A DNA stretch of 64,000 bases, from positions 1 to 64,000 of the forward strand of contig JAVDCA010000017.1 of the NCBI GenBank assembly GCA_030848545.1, read 5' to 3'. The notes under the pieces are model-generated. The model had not been told where the DNA came from. It did no database searches and was given only the letters and a program-made list of their open reading frames with translations. Position 1 is the stretch's first letter, and each line of letters opens with the position of its first letter. This document shows, one piece after another, positions 24,692 to 33,424 of the stretch. The DNA comes from Astrobacterium formosum (GTDB lineage Bacteria; Pseudomonadota; Alphaproteobacteria; Rhizobiales; Xanthobacteraceae). Both the position numbers and the translations under genes were made by a program.

Positions 24692-25666
24692 ATGAAAGCC
24701 GTTCTGTGTACCCGCTGGGGTTCGCCCGACGATCTCGAACTCGCCGAACTGCCGGACCCCATCGCCGGCCGCGGCGAGGCGGTGGTGAAGGTCGCGGCCG
24801 CCGCCCTGAATTTCTTCGACACGCTGATCATCGCCGGCAAGTACCAGCACAAGCCGGCCTTCCCGTTCTCGCCGGCGTCCGAATTCGCCGGCGAAGTGGA
24901 GAACATCGGCGCCAACGTGATCGGCCTTGCGCCCGGAGATCGGGTGATGGGCGCCATCGGCTGGAACGCGGCGCGCGAAAGGCTCGTCGCCCCCACCGAC
25001 CGCCTGGTCAAGCTGCCTGACGGCGCCGACCTCGACCGCGCCGCCGGCCTGAGCGTCACCTACGGCACCACGCTTTATGCACTACAGAACCGCGCCGGAT
25101 TGCGCGCCGGCGAGACGCTGGCCGTGCTCGGTGCCGCCGGCGGCACCGGGCTCGCCGCGGTGGAGATCGGAAAGCTCCTCGGCGCCCGTGTCATCGCCTG
25201 TGCGGGAAGCGACGAAAAGCTTGATTTCGCCCGCCGGCATGGCGCCGACCTCGGCGTCAATTACGACCGCGACGACCTCAAGACCGCCTTGCGCGCCGCG
25301 ACGGGCGGCGAGGGCGTCGACGTCGTCTATGATCCCATCGGCGGCGCTACCGGTGAAGCGGCGCTGCGGGCACTGCGCTGGGCGGGCCGCCATCTGGTGA
25401 TCGGATTCGCGGCCGGCGACCTGCCCAAATTCGCGATGAACGTCGTGCTGTTGAAGAGCCTCGACATTCTCGGCGTCTACTGGGGCGGCTGGGCCGAACG
25501 CAACCCGGCCGGCTATCGCGCCGACATGGCGCAGATCGTCAAATGGTTCGCCGACGGCCGGCTGTCCGCCCGGATCCATGCCACTTACGCCCTCGCCGAC
25601 ACCGCCGAGGCGATCCGCCAGATCGCAGGCCGCAAGGTCATGGGCAAGGTGATCGTCAAGCCGTGA
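24692..25666 (+). CDS. NADPH:quinone oxidoreductase family protein (zinc-free MDR)
   Basis: This is a medium-chain reductase of 324 residues resembling quinone oxidoreductases that use NADPH to reduce quinones or reactive enones. The N-terminal GroES-like domain has ALNFFDTLIIAGKYQHKPAFPFSPASEFAGEV. The Rossmann segment TLAVLGAAGGTGLAAVEIGKLLGARVIA follows, then DVVYDPIGG and MGKVIVKP at the C-terminus. Zinc-binding Cys residues of alcohol dehydrogenases are absent, as expected for this subgroup. It is downstream of the sigma factor gene and may belong to its regulon (inference). Confidence 0.88.
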   Translation: MKAVLCTRWGSPDDLELAELPDPIAGRGEAVVKVAAAALNFFDTLIIAGKYQHKPAFPFSPASEFAGEVENIGANVIGLAPGDRVMGAIGWNAARERLVAPTDRLVKLPDGADLDRAAGLSVTYGTTLYALQNRAGLRAGETLAVLGAAGGTGLAAVEIGKLLGARVIACAGSDEKLDFARRHGADLGVNYDRDDLKTALRAATGGEGVDVVYDPIGGATGEAALRALRWAGRHLVIGFAAGDLPKFAMNVVLLKSLDILGVYWGGWAERNPAGYRADMAQIVKWFADGRLSARIHATYALADTAEAIRQIAGRKVMGKVIVKP

Positions 25667-25673
25667 CCGTTCT

Positions 25674-25714
25674 TCTCCCTCTCCCCGCTTGCTCCCCGCA
25701 AGCGGGGAGAGGCG
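25674..25714. repeat. GC-rich REP-like palindrome
   Basis: CTCCCTCTCCCCGCTTG runs into CTCCCCGCAAGCGGGGAG. It lies between the stops of two converging genes (quinone reductase and DUF1232 protein) and could act as a two-way transcription barrier. Confidence 0.65.
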
Positions 25715-25721
25715 AAACCGT

Positions 25722-26162
25722 TCAATCCTCTTCCCGCCGCCTTGCCCGCTCGAGTACGCGGTGCGCGGCTTCGCGGTGGCGCTCGCTGATGTGCCCGGCC
25801 ACCATGCGGATCGCGGTGGCCAGGATGGCGGCATCGTCGGTGAAGCCGAGCGCCGGCATCACGTCCGGTACGACGTCGAACGGCAGGATGAAATAGGCGA
25901 GCGCTGCCAGGAGGGCTGCCTGGACGCGCCGCGGCGTGTCACGATCGAAGGCGCAGTAATAGGCGGCGACGAGTTCTTCGGCGAACGGCACCTCGGCGAG
26001 CACCCGCAGGAGCTTCGGCCAAAACGCTCGCCGCACATGGGCGCGCTCGCCGGCGGCCTCGGCCCGTTCGCCGGGCCGGTCGTTCTCATCCCAAGTGGTG
26101 CCATCCCAAGTGGCGCCGTCCCAAGTGGTGCCGTCGCCAGTGGCCCTGCGTTCGATCGGCAT
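25722..26162 (-). CDS. YkvA/DUF1232 family protein with N-terminal WDGTT repeats
   Basis: The 146-residue protein contains the DUF1232 (YkvA) domain at about residues 75-115: LAALAYFILPFDVVPDVMPALGFTDDAAIL, a short membrane-associated helical hairpin with the P-DxxPD pattern. The function of the family is unknown. The N-terminus carries three tandem five-residue units (DGTTW, DGATW, DGTTW), encoded by 15-bp repeats at about 26090-26140. In-frame expansion or loss is easy there. The middle (RRAFWPKLLRVLAEVPFAEELVAAYYCAFD) is the usual N-terminal helix of the family. It is divergent from the protease gene. Confidence 0.8.
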   Translation of the reverse strand: MPIERRATGDGTTWDGATWDGTTWDENDRPGERAEAAGERAHVRRAFWPKLLRVLAEVPFAEELVAAYYCAFDRDTPRRVQAALLAALAYFILPFDVVPDVMPALGFTDDAAILATAIRMVAGHISERHREAAHRVLERARRREED

Positions 26163-26326
26163 GGACGTTCCGGCTCCTTCGGTGGCCGCAGCCTGTTGCT
26201 GGCGGGGATAAGAGCCGGCAAGTCCGGCAACAGCATGGCGGCGTCCCCACCCGCCCTGGCGGAACCCGCCACCGCAACCTATGTGCTTTCGGGTGTCGCA
26301 GGGGCGATCGGCTGAGGAGACGGTCC

Positions 26327-27457
26327 ATGGGATGGTCGGTGCGCATCGGTTCGATCGCCGGCACGGCGATCCGTATCCACTTCACGTTTCTCTTGTTTCT
26401 CGCCTGGATATTCATCGCCAACTACGTTTCGGGAGGCGCCGACGCGGCCTGGACGTCGCTCCTCTTCATCGTTCTGGTGTTCGCCTGCGTGACCGCCCAT
26501 GAGTTCGGACACATCTTCGCGGCCCGCGCCTTCGGGGTGTCGACCCCGGACGTGACCCTTCTTCCCATCGGCGGCGTCGCCCGCCTCGCCCGCATTCCGG
26601 AAAAGCCGACCGAGGAACTCTTGATCGCCGTCGCGGGCCCTCTGGTCAACGTGGTGATCGCCATCGCGCTAGCCATCGTGGCCGGCGCCGACATGTCGGA
26701 GCGCCACCTCGCCACGATCGAGAGCAGCCAGGTGTCCATGGTCGACCGGCTCGCCGCCGTGAACCTGTTCCTGGCGCTGTTCAACATGATCCCGGCCTTC
26801 CCGATGGACGGCGGCCGGGTGCTGCGCGCCGTTCTGTCGATCCGGCTCGGCCATGTGCGGGCGACCGAGATCGCCGCCCGTATCGGCCAGCTCGTCGCCT
26901 TCGCGCTTGGATTCCTCGGCCTGTTCTGGAATCCGCTTTTGATCTTCATCGCCATCTTCGTCTACCTGGCGGCAGCGTCGGAATCGCAGCTCGTCACCAT
27001 CAGGGCGCTGTCGCGCGACGTGCCGGTGAGCGCCGCCATGATGACCCAGTTCGCCACGCTCGCTCCCGAGGAGGGCATCGAGACGGCGGTCGAGACGCTC
27101 CTGCGCACCAGCCAGAGCGAATTTCCGGTGGTCGACGGCGACGGCCGCCTGCTCGGTCTCCTGGGGCGCGACGGCATCATCCGCGCCCTCAAGGAGCAGG
27201 GCCCCGACGTGCGCGTCGGCGACATCATGGTGAACGACATTCCCACCGTCAGCCACCGCCGCTGCCTCGAGGAGGCGTTCCGCCTGCTGCAGGAGGATGC
27301 GAACCCGGCCGTCGGCGTCGTCGACGCGTCCGGGCGGCTCACCGGCCTGATCACGTCCGAGACCGTGGGCGAGATGCTGATGGTGCGCGAGGCCTTGCCA
27401 AAAGGCTTTCGCTTCGGCCCCTGGAGCCGCTCGGGGCCGTTAACCCAACCGCGATGA
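26327..27457 (+). CDS. Site-2 protease family (M50) zinc metalloprotease with CBS domains
   Basis: This 376-residue intramembrane protease has the zinc site HEFGH (His58-His62) in a membrane helix and the second motif NMIPAFPMDGGRVLRA with Asp161. Two CBS domains follow at about residues 240-355 (VSAAMMTQFATLAPEEG, VGDIMVNDIPTVSHRR). The rhizobial and SpoIVFB-like members cleave membrane-bound regulators, and the CBS pair may sense adenosine nucleotides. Six membrane segments are visible in the first 215 residues. AGGAGACGGTCC precedes the ATG. Nearby genes offer no clear substrate; the ECF factor 2 kb away has no membrane anti-sigma here. Confidence 0.9.
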   Translation: MGWSVRIGSIAGTAIRIHFTFLLFLAWIFIANYVSGGADAAWTSLLFIVLVFACVTAHEFGHIFAARAFGVSTPDVTLLPIGGVARLARIPEKPTEELLIAVAGPLVNVVIAIALAIVAGADMSERHLATIESSQVSMVDRLAAVNLFLALFNMIPAFPMDGGRVLRAVLSIRLGHVRATEIAARIGQLVAFALGFLGLFWNPLLIFIAIFVYLAAASESQLVTIRALSRDVPVSAAMMTQFATLAPEEGIETAVETLLRTSQSEFPVVDGDGRLLGLLGRDGIIRALKEQGPDVRVGDIMVNDIPTVSHRRCLEEAFRLLQEDANPAVGVVDASGRLTGLITSETVGEMLMVREALPKGFRFGPWSRSGPLTQPR

Positions 27458-27599
27458 CGCATGGTCGCCCGCTCCGCCGCCAACCGCGCCGTCATGCCAT
27501 ACTGCCGCCATCGGCCCCCGCCATGAGCCTGAACGAGCGCAGACCATTCAGAGGGACCCGGCCGGCACCCAACCGCACGGGGCAGCGTCCTTGCCGACG

Positions 27600-29141
27600 A
27601 TGAGCTTCACTCCTGCCTCCAATGGCATGCGGCCGCCCCCCGCGAGCCGGCGGGGATGGCCGCGCCGGCTGCGCCTCATGGTTCGCAATGCCTGGCTCCT
27701 CGGACTGGGCGGCGTTCTCCTTTTCGCCGGACTGAGCGCGGTGGCTTTCTACGTCGCCTCCCGGCCGAGCGTGCTGCGGATCGCCATACCGCATGGGGAC
27801 GGCGAGGACATGCGCCTGGTGCAGGCGCTCGCCCAGCAGTTCACCCGCGACCGCGCGTCGATCCGCCTGCGCCCGGTCATCGCCGAAGGGCCAATACAGA
27901 GCGCCGCCGAGCTCGATGCCGGACGCGTCGATCTCGCGGTCGTGCGCGCCGACATCAGCCTGCCCCGGGAGGGTCAGGCGGTGGCGGTGCTGCGCCACAA
28001 CCTCGTCGCCATCATGGTGCCGGCGCCGGGCTCGGTGGCGAGCGGACCCGCCGTCACGGCGCCGAAATCCCGGCGGGCCCGGGCGGCCGCCGCCAAACCC
28101 AAGCCCAATCCCATCGCCGCCATCGACGACCTCGCCGGCAAGCGCATCGGCGTGGTCGGCCGCGGCGGTTTCAACGCCGAAGTGCTCGGCGTCATCCTGC
28201 GCCAGCAGGAAATCGCCGCCGACAAGGTCACGGTGGTGCCGCTCGATCCCGACAATGTGGCGGCCGCTCTGCGCAAGACCCCGGTTGACGCCATCGTGGC
28301 CATCGGCCCCATCACCAGCCGTTTCATCGCCGATGCCATCGCGGCGGCCACCAACGGCGACAAGCGGCCGACATTCCTGCCCATCGCGGCGTCGGAAGCG
28401 ATCGCCAGCCGCCATCCCGCCTACGAGTCGACGGAAATCAAGGAGGGCGCCTTCGGGGGCGCCAAGTCGCTGCCCGGCGACGCCGTCGAGACCATCGGCT
28501 TCAATCACTACATCGTTGCCCGCCGCGGCATCTCGGACACCAGAATCGCCGAGTTCACCCGGCTCCTGTTCTCGGTCCGCCAGGGCCTCGCCAGGGACGT
28601 GCCGGCGGTCGCCCAGATCGAAAAGCCGGATACCGACAAGGATGCCGTGCTGCAGGCCCATCCCGGCGCCGCCGCCTATCTGGACGACGAACAGCAGACC
28701 TTTTTCGATCGCTACAGTGATCTCCTCTACTGGGGCCTGATGCTGATGTCGTTCGTGGGCTCGGCCGCCGCCTGGCTGATGAGCTACGCCAAGGCGGACG
28801 ACCGCGTCCGGCGCATGCGGGTGATCGAGCAACTGCTCGGCATCGTCCAGGCGGCTCGCAGCGCCAAGACGACCGAGGAGGTCGATCGGCTGCGCCGGGA
28901 CGTCGACGCCATTCTGGTGCGCACGCTCCACCAGGTGGAGCGTAACGATATCGAGCAATCGGCCCTGATGGCGTTCTCGCTCGCCCTCGACCAGGCCCAG
29001 CTCGCCGTCAACGACCGCCGCGCCGCACTGATGGGACAGACGGCCGAGGCCGTGCCACCTGCGGCGCCACCTGCTCCCGAACCTTCGCCGCCCGAAGTGG
29101 CCGTCACCCCGCTCCGCCTCGCCATCAAGGCCGCCGAGTAG
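27600..29141 (+). CDS. TAXI-family TRAP-type solute-binding protein, membrane anchored at both ends
   Basis: The 513-residue protein has a TAXI binding domain: VLRIAIPHGDGEDMRLVQALAQQF, LDAGRVDLAVVRADI, and DLAGKRIGVVGRGGFNAEVLGVIL. Instead of being a free periplasmic protein it has an N-terminal membrane helix (NAWLLGLGGVLLFAGLSAVAFYVA). A second helix lies near residues 382-400 (LLYWGLMLMSFVGSAAAWLM). A cytoplasmic, mostly helical tail and a Pro-rich end follow. No DctQM-fusion permease is adjacent. It may be a sensor or anchored receptor rather than a transporter part. The ATG at 27600 is chosen over a TTG at 27591. Confidence 0.82.
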   Translation: MSFTPASNGMRPPPASRRGWPRRLRLMVRNAWLLGLGGVLLFAGLSAVAFYVASRPSVLRIAIPHGDGEDMRLVQALAQQFTRDRASIRLRPVIAEGPIQSAAELDAGRVDLAVVRADISLPREGQAVAVLRHNLVAIMVPAPGSVASGPAVTAPKSRRARAAAAKPKPNPIAAIDDLAGKRIGVVGRGGFNAEVLGVILRQQEIAADKVTVVPLDPDNVAAALRKTPVDAIVAIGPITSRFIADAIAAATNGDKRPTFLPIAASEAIASRHPAYESTEIKEGAFGGAKSLPGDAVETIGFNHYIVARRGISDTRIAEFTRLLFSVRQGLARDVPAVAQIEKPDTDKDAVLQAHPGAAAYLDDEQQTFFDRYSDLLYWGLMLMSFVGSAAAWLMSYAKADDRVRRMRVIEQLLGIVQAARSAKTTEEVDRLRRDVDAILVRTLHQVERNDIEQSALMAFSLALDQAQLAVNDRRAALMGQTAEAVPPAAPPAPEPSPPEVAVTPLRLAIKAAE

Positions 29142-29341
29142 GGGTGATCCGGAGTTCGGCAGCGATCGGCCGGGTCCGGGTTCCGCCCTATGCCGCTTCC
29201 CGGGCGGAGCCAAAGTGACACCCCGATGACGGTATTCCGTCCGCCCGCGGGTTTGAGCCGGTTGCCAAGGCGGTCCGGATGCCTATATTGCGCCGCAAAT
29301 TAAGGTCGCGCGGCGGCCTGACACCCCGGAATCCAAAGACA

Positions 29342-31171
29342 ATGCAATTGCGCAACGTGGCGATCATCGCCCATGTCGACCACGGCAAGACCACGCTGGT
29401 GGACCGGCTCCTGCAGCAGTCCGGCTCGTTCCGCGACAACCAGCGCGTTGCCGAGCGCGCGATGGATTCCAACGATCTCGAGCGCGAGCGCGGAATTACC
29501 ATCCTGGCCAAAGCCACCTCGATCCTGTGGAACGACGTGCGCATCAACATCGTCGACACCCCCGGCCATGCCGATTTCGGCGGCGAGGTGGAGCGCATCC
29601 TCAACATGGTGGACGGCGCCCTCGTTCTCGTGGACGCCGCCGAGGGACCGCTGCCGCAGACCAAGTTCGTGGTCTCCAAGGCACTCAAGATGGGCCTCAA
29701 GCCCATCGTGGTGATCAACAAGGTCGACCGCCCCGACGCGCGGCCCACCGAGGTGATCAACGAGGTGTTCGACCTGTTCGCGGCGCTCGACGCCCATGAC
29801 GACCAGCTCGACTTTCCGATCCTGTACGGCTCCGCCAAGGAAGGCTGGATGGCGACGAGCCCGGACGGGCCGAAGACCGACGGCATGCGGCCGCTGTTCG
29901 ATCTGGTGCTGCGCCACGTCGCTCCGCCCAAGATCGAGGACGGCTCGTTCCGCCTGCTCGGCACCATCCTCGAAGCCAATCCCTATCTGGGCCGCATCGT
30001 CACCGGCCGCATCTTCTCCGGCTCGATCAAGCCGAACCAGCCCGTCAAGGTGCTCGACCGCGAGGGCAAGCTGATCGAGCAGGGCCGGGTCTCCAAGGTG
30101 CTCGCCTTCCGCGGCCTGGAGCGCACCGGCGTCGACGAGGCGACCGCCGGCGACATCGTCGCCATCGCGGGCCTGCCGGAAGCGACGGTGTCGCACACCA
30201 TCTGCGCCCTCGACATCGACGCGCCGCTGCACGCCCAGCCGATCGATCCGCCGACGCTCGCGATGACGTTCCGGGTCAATGATTCTCCCCTCGCCGGCAC
30301 CGAGGGCGACAAGGTGACGAGCCGCATGATCCGCGACCGGCTGCTGCGCGAAGGCGAAGGCAACGTCGCCCTGCGGGTCTCCGAATCGCAGGAGAAGGAT
30401 TCCATGGAGGTCGCCGGCCGCGGCGAACTGCAGCTCGGGATTCTCATCGAGACCATGCGCCGCGAAGGCTTCGAACTGTCGGTGTCGCGGCCCAAGGTGG
30501 TGATGAAGCGCGACGAAGCCTCGGGCGAATTGATGGAGCCGATCGAGGAGGTCGTCATCGACGTCGACGAGGAGTTTTCCGGCGTCGTCGTCCAGAAGAT
30601 GTCGGAGCGCAAGGCGGAACTGGTGGAGATGCGCCCGTCCGGCGGCCACCGCCAGCGCCTGGTCTTCTACGCACCGACCCGCGGCCTGATCGGCTACCAG
30701 GGCGAGCTTTTGACCGACAGTCGCGGCACCGCCATCATGAACCGCCTGTTCCACGGCTATCAGCCCTACAAGGGCGAGGTGCAGGGCCGGCGCACCGGCG
30801 TCCTGATCTCCACCGATGCCGGCGAGGCCGTCGCCTACGCGATGTGGAAGCTCGAGGACCGCGGCCCGATGATGATCGAGCCGGGCTGGAAGATCTACAA
30901 GGGCATGATCGTCGGCGAGCACACGCGCGGCAACGACCTCGAAGTCAACGTCATCAAGGGCAAGCAGCTCACCAATATCCGCACCACCTCCAAGGACGAG
31001 GCCGTGCGGCTGACGCCGCCTCTGCGCATGACGCTGGAAAAGGCGCTCGCCTATATCGAGGACGACGAACTCGTCGAGGTGACGCCGAAGTCGATCCGCC
31101 TGCGCAAGAAGCTGCTCGACCCCAACGACCGCAAGCGGGAAGAGCGCCGCAAGGTGGCGGAAGGGGTGTAG
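29342..31171 (+). CDS. typA: Translational GTPase TypA/BipA
   Basis: TypA is a ribosome-binding GTPase related to EF-G, needed for 50S assembly and for growth at low temperature or under stress. The 609-residue protein has AHVDHGKTTLVD (G1, about residues 10-21), RGITILAK (G2), DTPGHADFGGE (G3) and NKVDRPDARP (G4). It also has the beta-barrel domain II, EF-G-like domains III and V, and the TypA-specific C-terminal domain with PTRGLIGYQGELLTDSRG. Length and motifs are complete. The ATG at 29342 follows TCCAAAGACA and has no strong ribosome site. It is a single gene. Confidence 0.96.
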   Translation: MQLRNVAIIAHVDHGKTTLVDRLLQQSGSFRDNQRVAERAMDSNDLERERGITILAKATSILWNDVRINIVDTPGHADFGGEVERILNMVDGALVLVDAAEGPLPQTKFVVSKALKMGLKPIVVINKVDRPDARPTEVINEVFDLFAALDAHDDQLDFPILYGSAKEGWMATSPDGPKTDGMRPLFDLVLRHVAPPKIEDGSFRLLGTILEANPYLGRIVTGRIFSGSIKPNQPVKVLDREGKLIEQGRVSKVLAFRGLERTGVDEATAGDIVAIAGLPEATVSHTICALDIDAPLHAQPIDPPTLAMTFRVNDSPLAGTEGDKVTSRMIRDRLLREGEGNVALRVSESQEKDSMEVAGRGELQLGILIETMRREGFELSVSRPKVVMKRDEASGELMEPIEEVVIDVDEEFSGVVVQKMSERKAELVEMRPSGGHRQRLVFYAPTRGLIGYQGELLTDSRGTAIMNRLFHGYQPYKGEVQGRRTGVLISTDAGEAVAYAMWKLEDRGPMMIEPGWKIYKGMIVGEHTRGNDLEVNVIKGKQLTNIRTTSKDEAVRLTPPLRMTLEKALAYIEDDELVEVTPKSIRLRKKLLDPNDRKREERRKVAEGV

Positions 31172-31242
31172 CGTCTCGGCGGGCGCGGGTGACGACTGCC
31201 GCACCTCTACCGTGCGGTCGTGACCGGTGTTATTGTTCTCAC

Positions 31243-31797
31243 ATGAATATTGCGTTCAACAACGCCATGACGGTGGCGGATTATCTCGCTTGGGCAGAGG
31301 CCCAAGGCGATGTGACGCGCGTCGAGTTGATCAACGGGCAGGTCGTCTCCATGTCCCCCGAACTCGTCGTCCACAATCTGACAAAAGGCGCTGTCTTCAT
31401 CGCCCTCCGAGAGGCTTTGGCGAAGGCCGGCCTCCAAGGTCAGGTTTTCACCGACGGCTTGACTGTGCCGATTGAAACGCACACGGCCTACGAACCCGAT
31501 GCCATGGTTCGCTGCGGCGTTCCACTGCCGCCGAAGGTGCGGACGGTAAGCGACCCCGTCATTGTCGTCGAAGTCATCTCGCCGACTTCCGCCCACACGG
31601 ACACTTCGGCCAAGCTCATCGGCTATTTCAAGCTTCCCAGCGTCCGCCATTATCTCGTCGTCGATCCGGAGACGCGCAGCCTGACCCATCACGCCCGCGA
31701 CGAAAAAGGCGTGGTGACGGCGCACACTCTCACCGAAGGCGTCTTGCGTCTCGATCCCCCAGGGCTCGTGATCGACATCGCCGAACTGTTCCGCTGA
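31243..31797 (+). CDS. Uma2-family (DUF820) restriction-endonuclease-like protein
   Basis: This 184-residue protein fits Uma2, a PD-(D/E)xK nuclease-fold family abundant in bacteria with uncertain function. Key parts are RVELINGQVVSMSPELVVHN at the start, the acidic residue in AYEPDAMVRCG, the VIVVEVISPTS strand with the second acidic residue, and DTSAKLIGYFKLPSVRHYLVVD. The catalytic set D/E-x-E-K is therefore present. It lies 71 bases after typA and is followed by a palindromic repeat. Single-copy Uma2 genes scattered in genomes are typical; mobility is suspected for the family but not shown here. Confidence 0.83.
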   Translation: MNIAFNNAMTVADYLAWAEAQGDVTRVELINGQVVSMSPELVVHNLTKGAVFIALREALAKAGLQGQVFTDGLTVPIETHTAYEPDAMVRCGVPLPPKVRTVSDPVIVVEVISPTSAHTDTSAKLIGYFKLPSVRHYLVVDPETRSLTHHARDEKGVVTAHTLTEGVLRLDPPGLVIDIAELFR

Positions 31798-31802
31798 ACT
31801 CG

Positions 31803-31862
31803 TCGTCACGAGGAGCCCCCGGGTCCGGCCTTTGGCCGGCCCGATGGCTCCTCGCGATGACG
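31803..31862. repeat. Palindromic GTCATCGCGAGGAGCC-type repeat
   Basis: The arms CGTCACGAGGAGCC and GGCTCCTCGCGATGACG enclose a GGGTCCGGCC-TTT-GGCCGGCCC hairpin. It is a diverged member of the family seen at 21504 and 15440. Confidence 0.65.
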
Positions 31863-31976
31863 GCCAGAGCCGAGTTCAGCTATGAACCGCGGAGGCGTGC
31901 CGAATTGACAATCTTTCCTGTCAGGCGTCTGCTTTGCCGGCGCAAGGACATGCGCGCCGCGGTCACGGAGGCAGGC

Positions 31977-32399
31977 ATGAGGGCATTGTCCATTCTGGCC
32001 GCAGCCGTCGCGCTGGCGTCGTCCGCGGGCTCCGCCCTCGCGTGCTCCTGCCCCCGCAACCCGACCGCCGAGGGCCTCCTCGCCTCCCATGCGGCGATCT
32101 TCACCGGCACGGTGCGGGCGGTGCAGACCATCGCGCCGGGTCAGTCGGTGACCACCTTCGTGGTCAGCGAACCGTTCAAGGGCGCCCAGCGCGGCGAGAT
32201 CGTCAACGTCTATCACCGCAGCGGTTCGAGCGCCGCCTGTGGGGTCAGTTTCGACTATGGCAAGACCTACACGCTGGCGGCGTCCCGTCAGGGCCCGCAA
32301 CTGTGGACCAGCCAGTGCTCGACCTGGATGTTCCTCCCCCATGTGGGCATCAGCGGCGGACTGATCACCGGGCTGCGCAGCCTGCGCCGCGATCGCTGA
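31977..32399 (+). CDS. Secreted TIMP/NTR-like protein
   Basis: The 140-residue precursor has a signal peptide ending in GSALA. The mature chain then begins Cys-Ser-Cys (CSCPRNPTAEG). Two further cysteines lie in SAACGVSFDYGKTYTLAA and SQCSTWMF, and the strand pattern IFTGTVRAV...TTFVVSEPFKG...VNVYH fits an OB-fold netrin/TIMP-like (NTR) domain. In animal TIMPs the N-terminal Cys-x-Cys binds the catalytic zinc of a metalloprotease. Whether this bacterial protein inhibits any protease is unknown. I chose the ATG at 31977 because upstream in-frame starts place charged residues before the signal peptide. Confidence 0.7.
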   Translation: MRALSILAAAVALASSAGSALACSCPRNPTAEGLLASHAAIFTGTVRAVQTIAPGQSVTTFVVSEPFKGAQRGEIVNVYHRSGSSAACGVSFDYGKTYTLAASRQGPQLWTSQCSTWMFLPHVGISGGLITGLRSLRRDR

Positions 32400-32404
32400 C
32401 GGCG

Positions 32405-33364
32405 TCAGCGCACGCCGCGCAAGAACTCCTCGACCGCCGGCGCCCACAAGGCTTCGGCCGCGGCGGCCTGGACCAGGAAGTGACCGTCGGAACCGAACGC
32501 CGGCAGCAGGCGGTAGTCGACACGCCCACCGGCGCCCCGGAACGCAGCGGCCAGGCGGCGCGACAGGGACGGGGAAAAATAGCTGTCGTTCTCGGCATAA
32601 AGCCACAGGGTCGGCAGACGTGCCGCACCCCCATAGTCGCGCGCCGCCGCGACGAGATGTTCGACGGCGCAATTCTTGTCGGGGCGGTCGTAGGAGCGCC
32701 CGCCGCGACCGGGCGCAAAGGCGATCACCGCCCTGACGCCGTCGGGATTGCGGCTCGCCAATGCGAGGCTGCCCCACGCGCCGGCCGACTGGCCGGCCAC
32801 GATGATGTCGCGGCGGCGCACGAAGGTTTGCGCGGCGAGATAATCGACGGCCGCCGCGATCGAGTCGGCGGTGCGCTGGCCGGCGGCCAGGAAATCCGCC
32901 TCGTCGCAGCCATTCTGGTCTTCCAGGTAACGCCCACCGGTGAGCCCGTGGCCGGGCCGCTGCGGCAGCGCCACCACATAGCCGCGGCGCACGAACCAGC
33001 GCGCCAGGGAGGCGAATTCCGGCAATCCCATCCGCCTGCGGCGTTCGGCGCTCTGGGTCGAGCCGTGGCTCATCACCATGAGGGGAAACGGACCGCGCCC
33101 CGGCGGGCGCAGCACGACCGTGCGCATGGCGACGTCCTCGATGGGCGACGGCAGCCGCCACAACTGGCGCCGCCACGGACCCTTTTCAGGCCCCTCGGGG
33201 CCGAACGAATCGCCCGCCCGCGCGCCGCCGACCGCAAACGACGCCAACAGCAGTGAATAAAACGCGGCACGCAGACACCAACGGACAACCCCCGCGTTCC
33301 GCCACGCAGGCAATTCCCGTGATTGTCCAAAGGATTCGGTACTAGTGTAGCCGATAATCCACAT
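32405..33364 (-). CDS. Secreted alpha/beta hydrolase (dienelactone hydrolase/platelet-activating-factor-like)
   Basis: The 319-residue protein has a hydrophobic export segment (about residues 28-50, CLRAAFYSLLLASFAVGGARAGD) after a rather long N-terminus, then a hydrolase domain. The core shows PLMVMSHGSTQ (oxyanion region), the nucleophile elbow VAGQSAGAWGS, WLYAENDSYF with the acid residue, and a His in GSDGHFLVQ. Such enzymes cleave esters or amides; the substrate is unknown. The start is uncertain because a CtrA-like site lies three bases upstream of this ATG. It is divergent from the GNAT gene. Confidence 0.8.
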   Translation of the reverse strand: MWIIGYTSTESFGQSRELPAWRNAGVVRWCLRAAFYSLLLASFAVGGARAGDSFGPEGPEKGPWRRQLWRLPSPIEDVAMRTVVLRPPGRGPFPLMVMSHGSTQSAERRRRMGLPEFASLARWFVRRGYVVALPQRPGHGLTGGRYLEDQNGCDEADFLAAGQRTADSIAAAVDYLAAQTFVRRRDIIVAGQSAGAWGSLALASRNPDGVRAVIAFAPGRGGRSYDRPDKNCAVEHLVAAARDYGGAARLPTLWLYAENDSYFSPSLSRRLAAAFRGAGGRVDYRLLPAFGSDGHFLVQAAAAEALWAPAVEEFLRGVR

Positions 33365-33366
33365 CG

Positions 33367-33381
33367 TTAACCGAACGTTAA
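33367..33381. promoter_or_regulatory. Candidate CtrA-binding site TTAA-N7-TTAA
   Basis: TTAA (33367-33370), seven bases (CCGAACG) and TTAA (33378-33381) match the full CtrA site of alphaproteobacteria. It lies in the 60-base gap between the divergent hydrolase and GNAT genes, 44 bases before the GNAT start. Binding is inferred; I saw no second full site in the window. Confidence 0.45.
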
Positions 33382-33424
33382 CGCAAGGCTTGAAGCCGGC
33401 GCGGCTCATTGGTTTGATTGCGTC

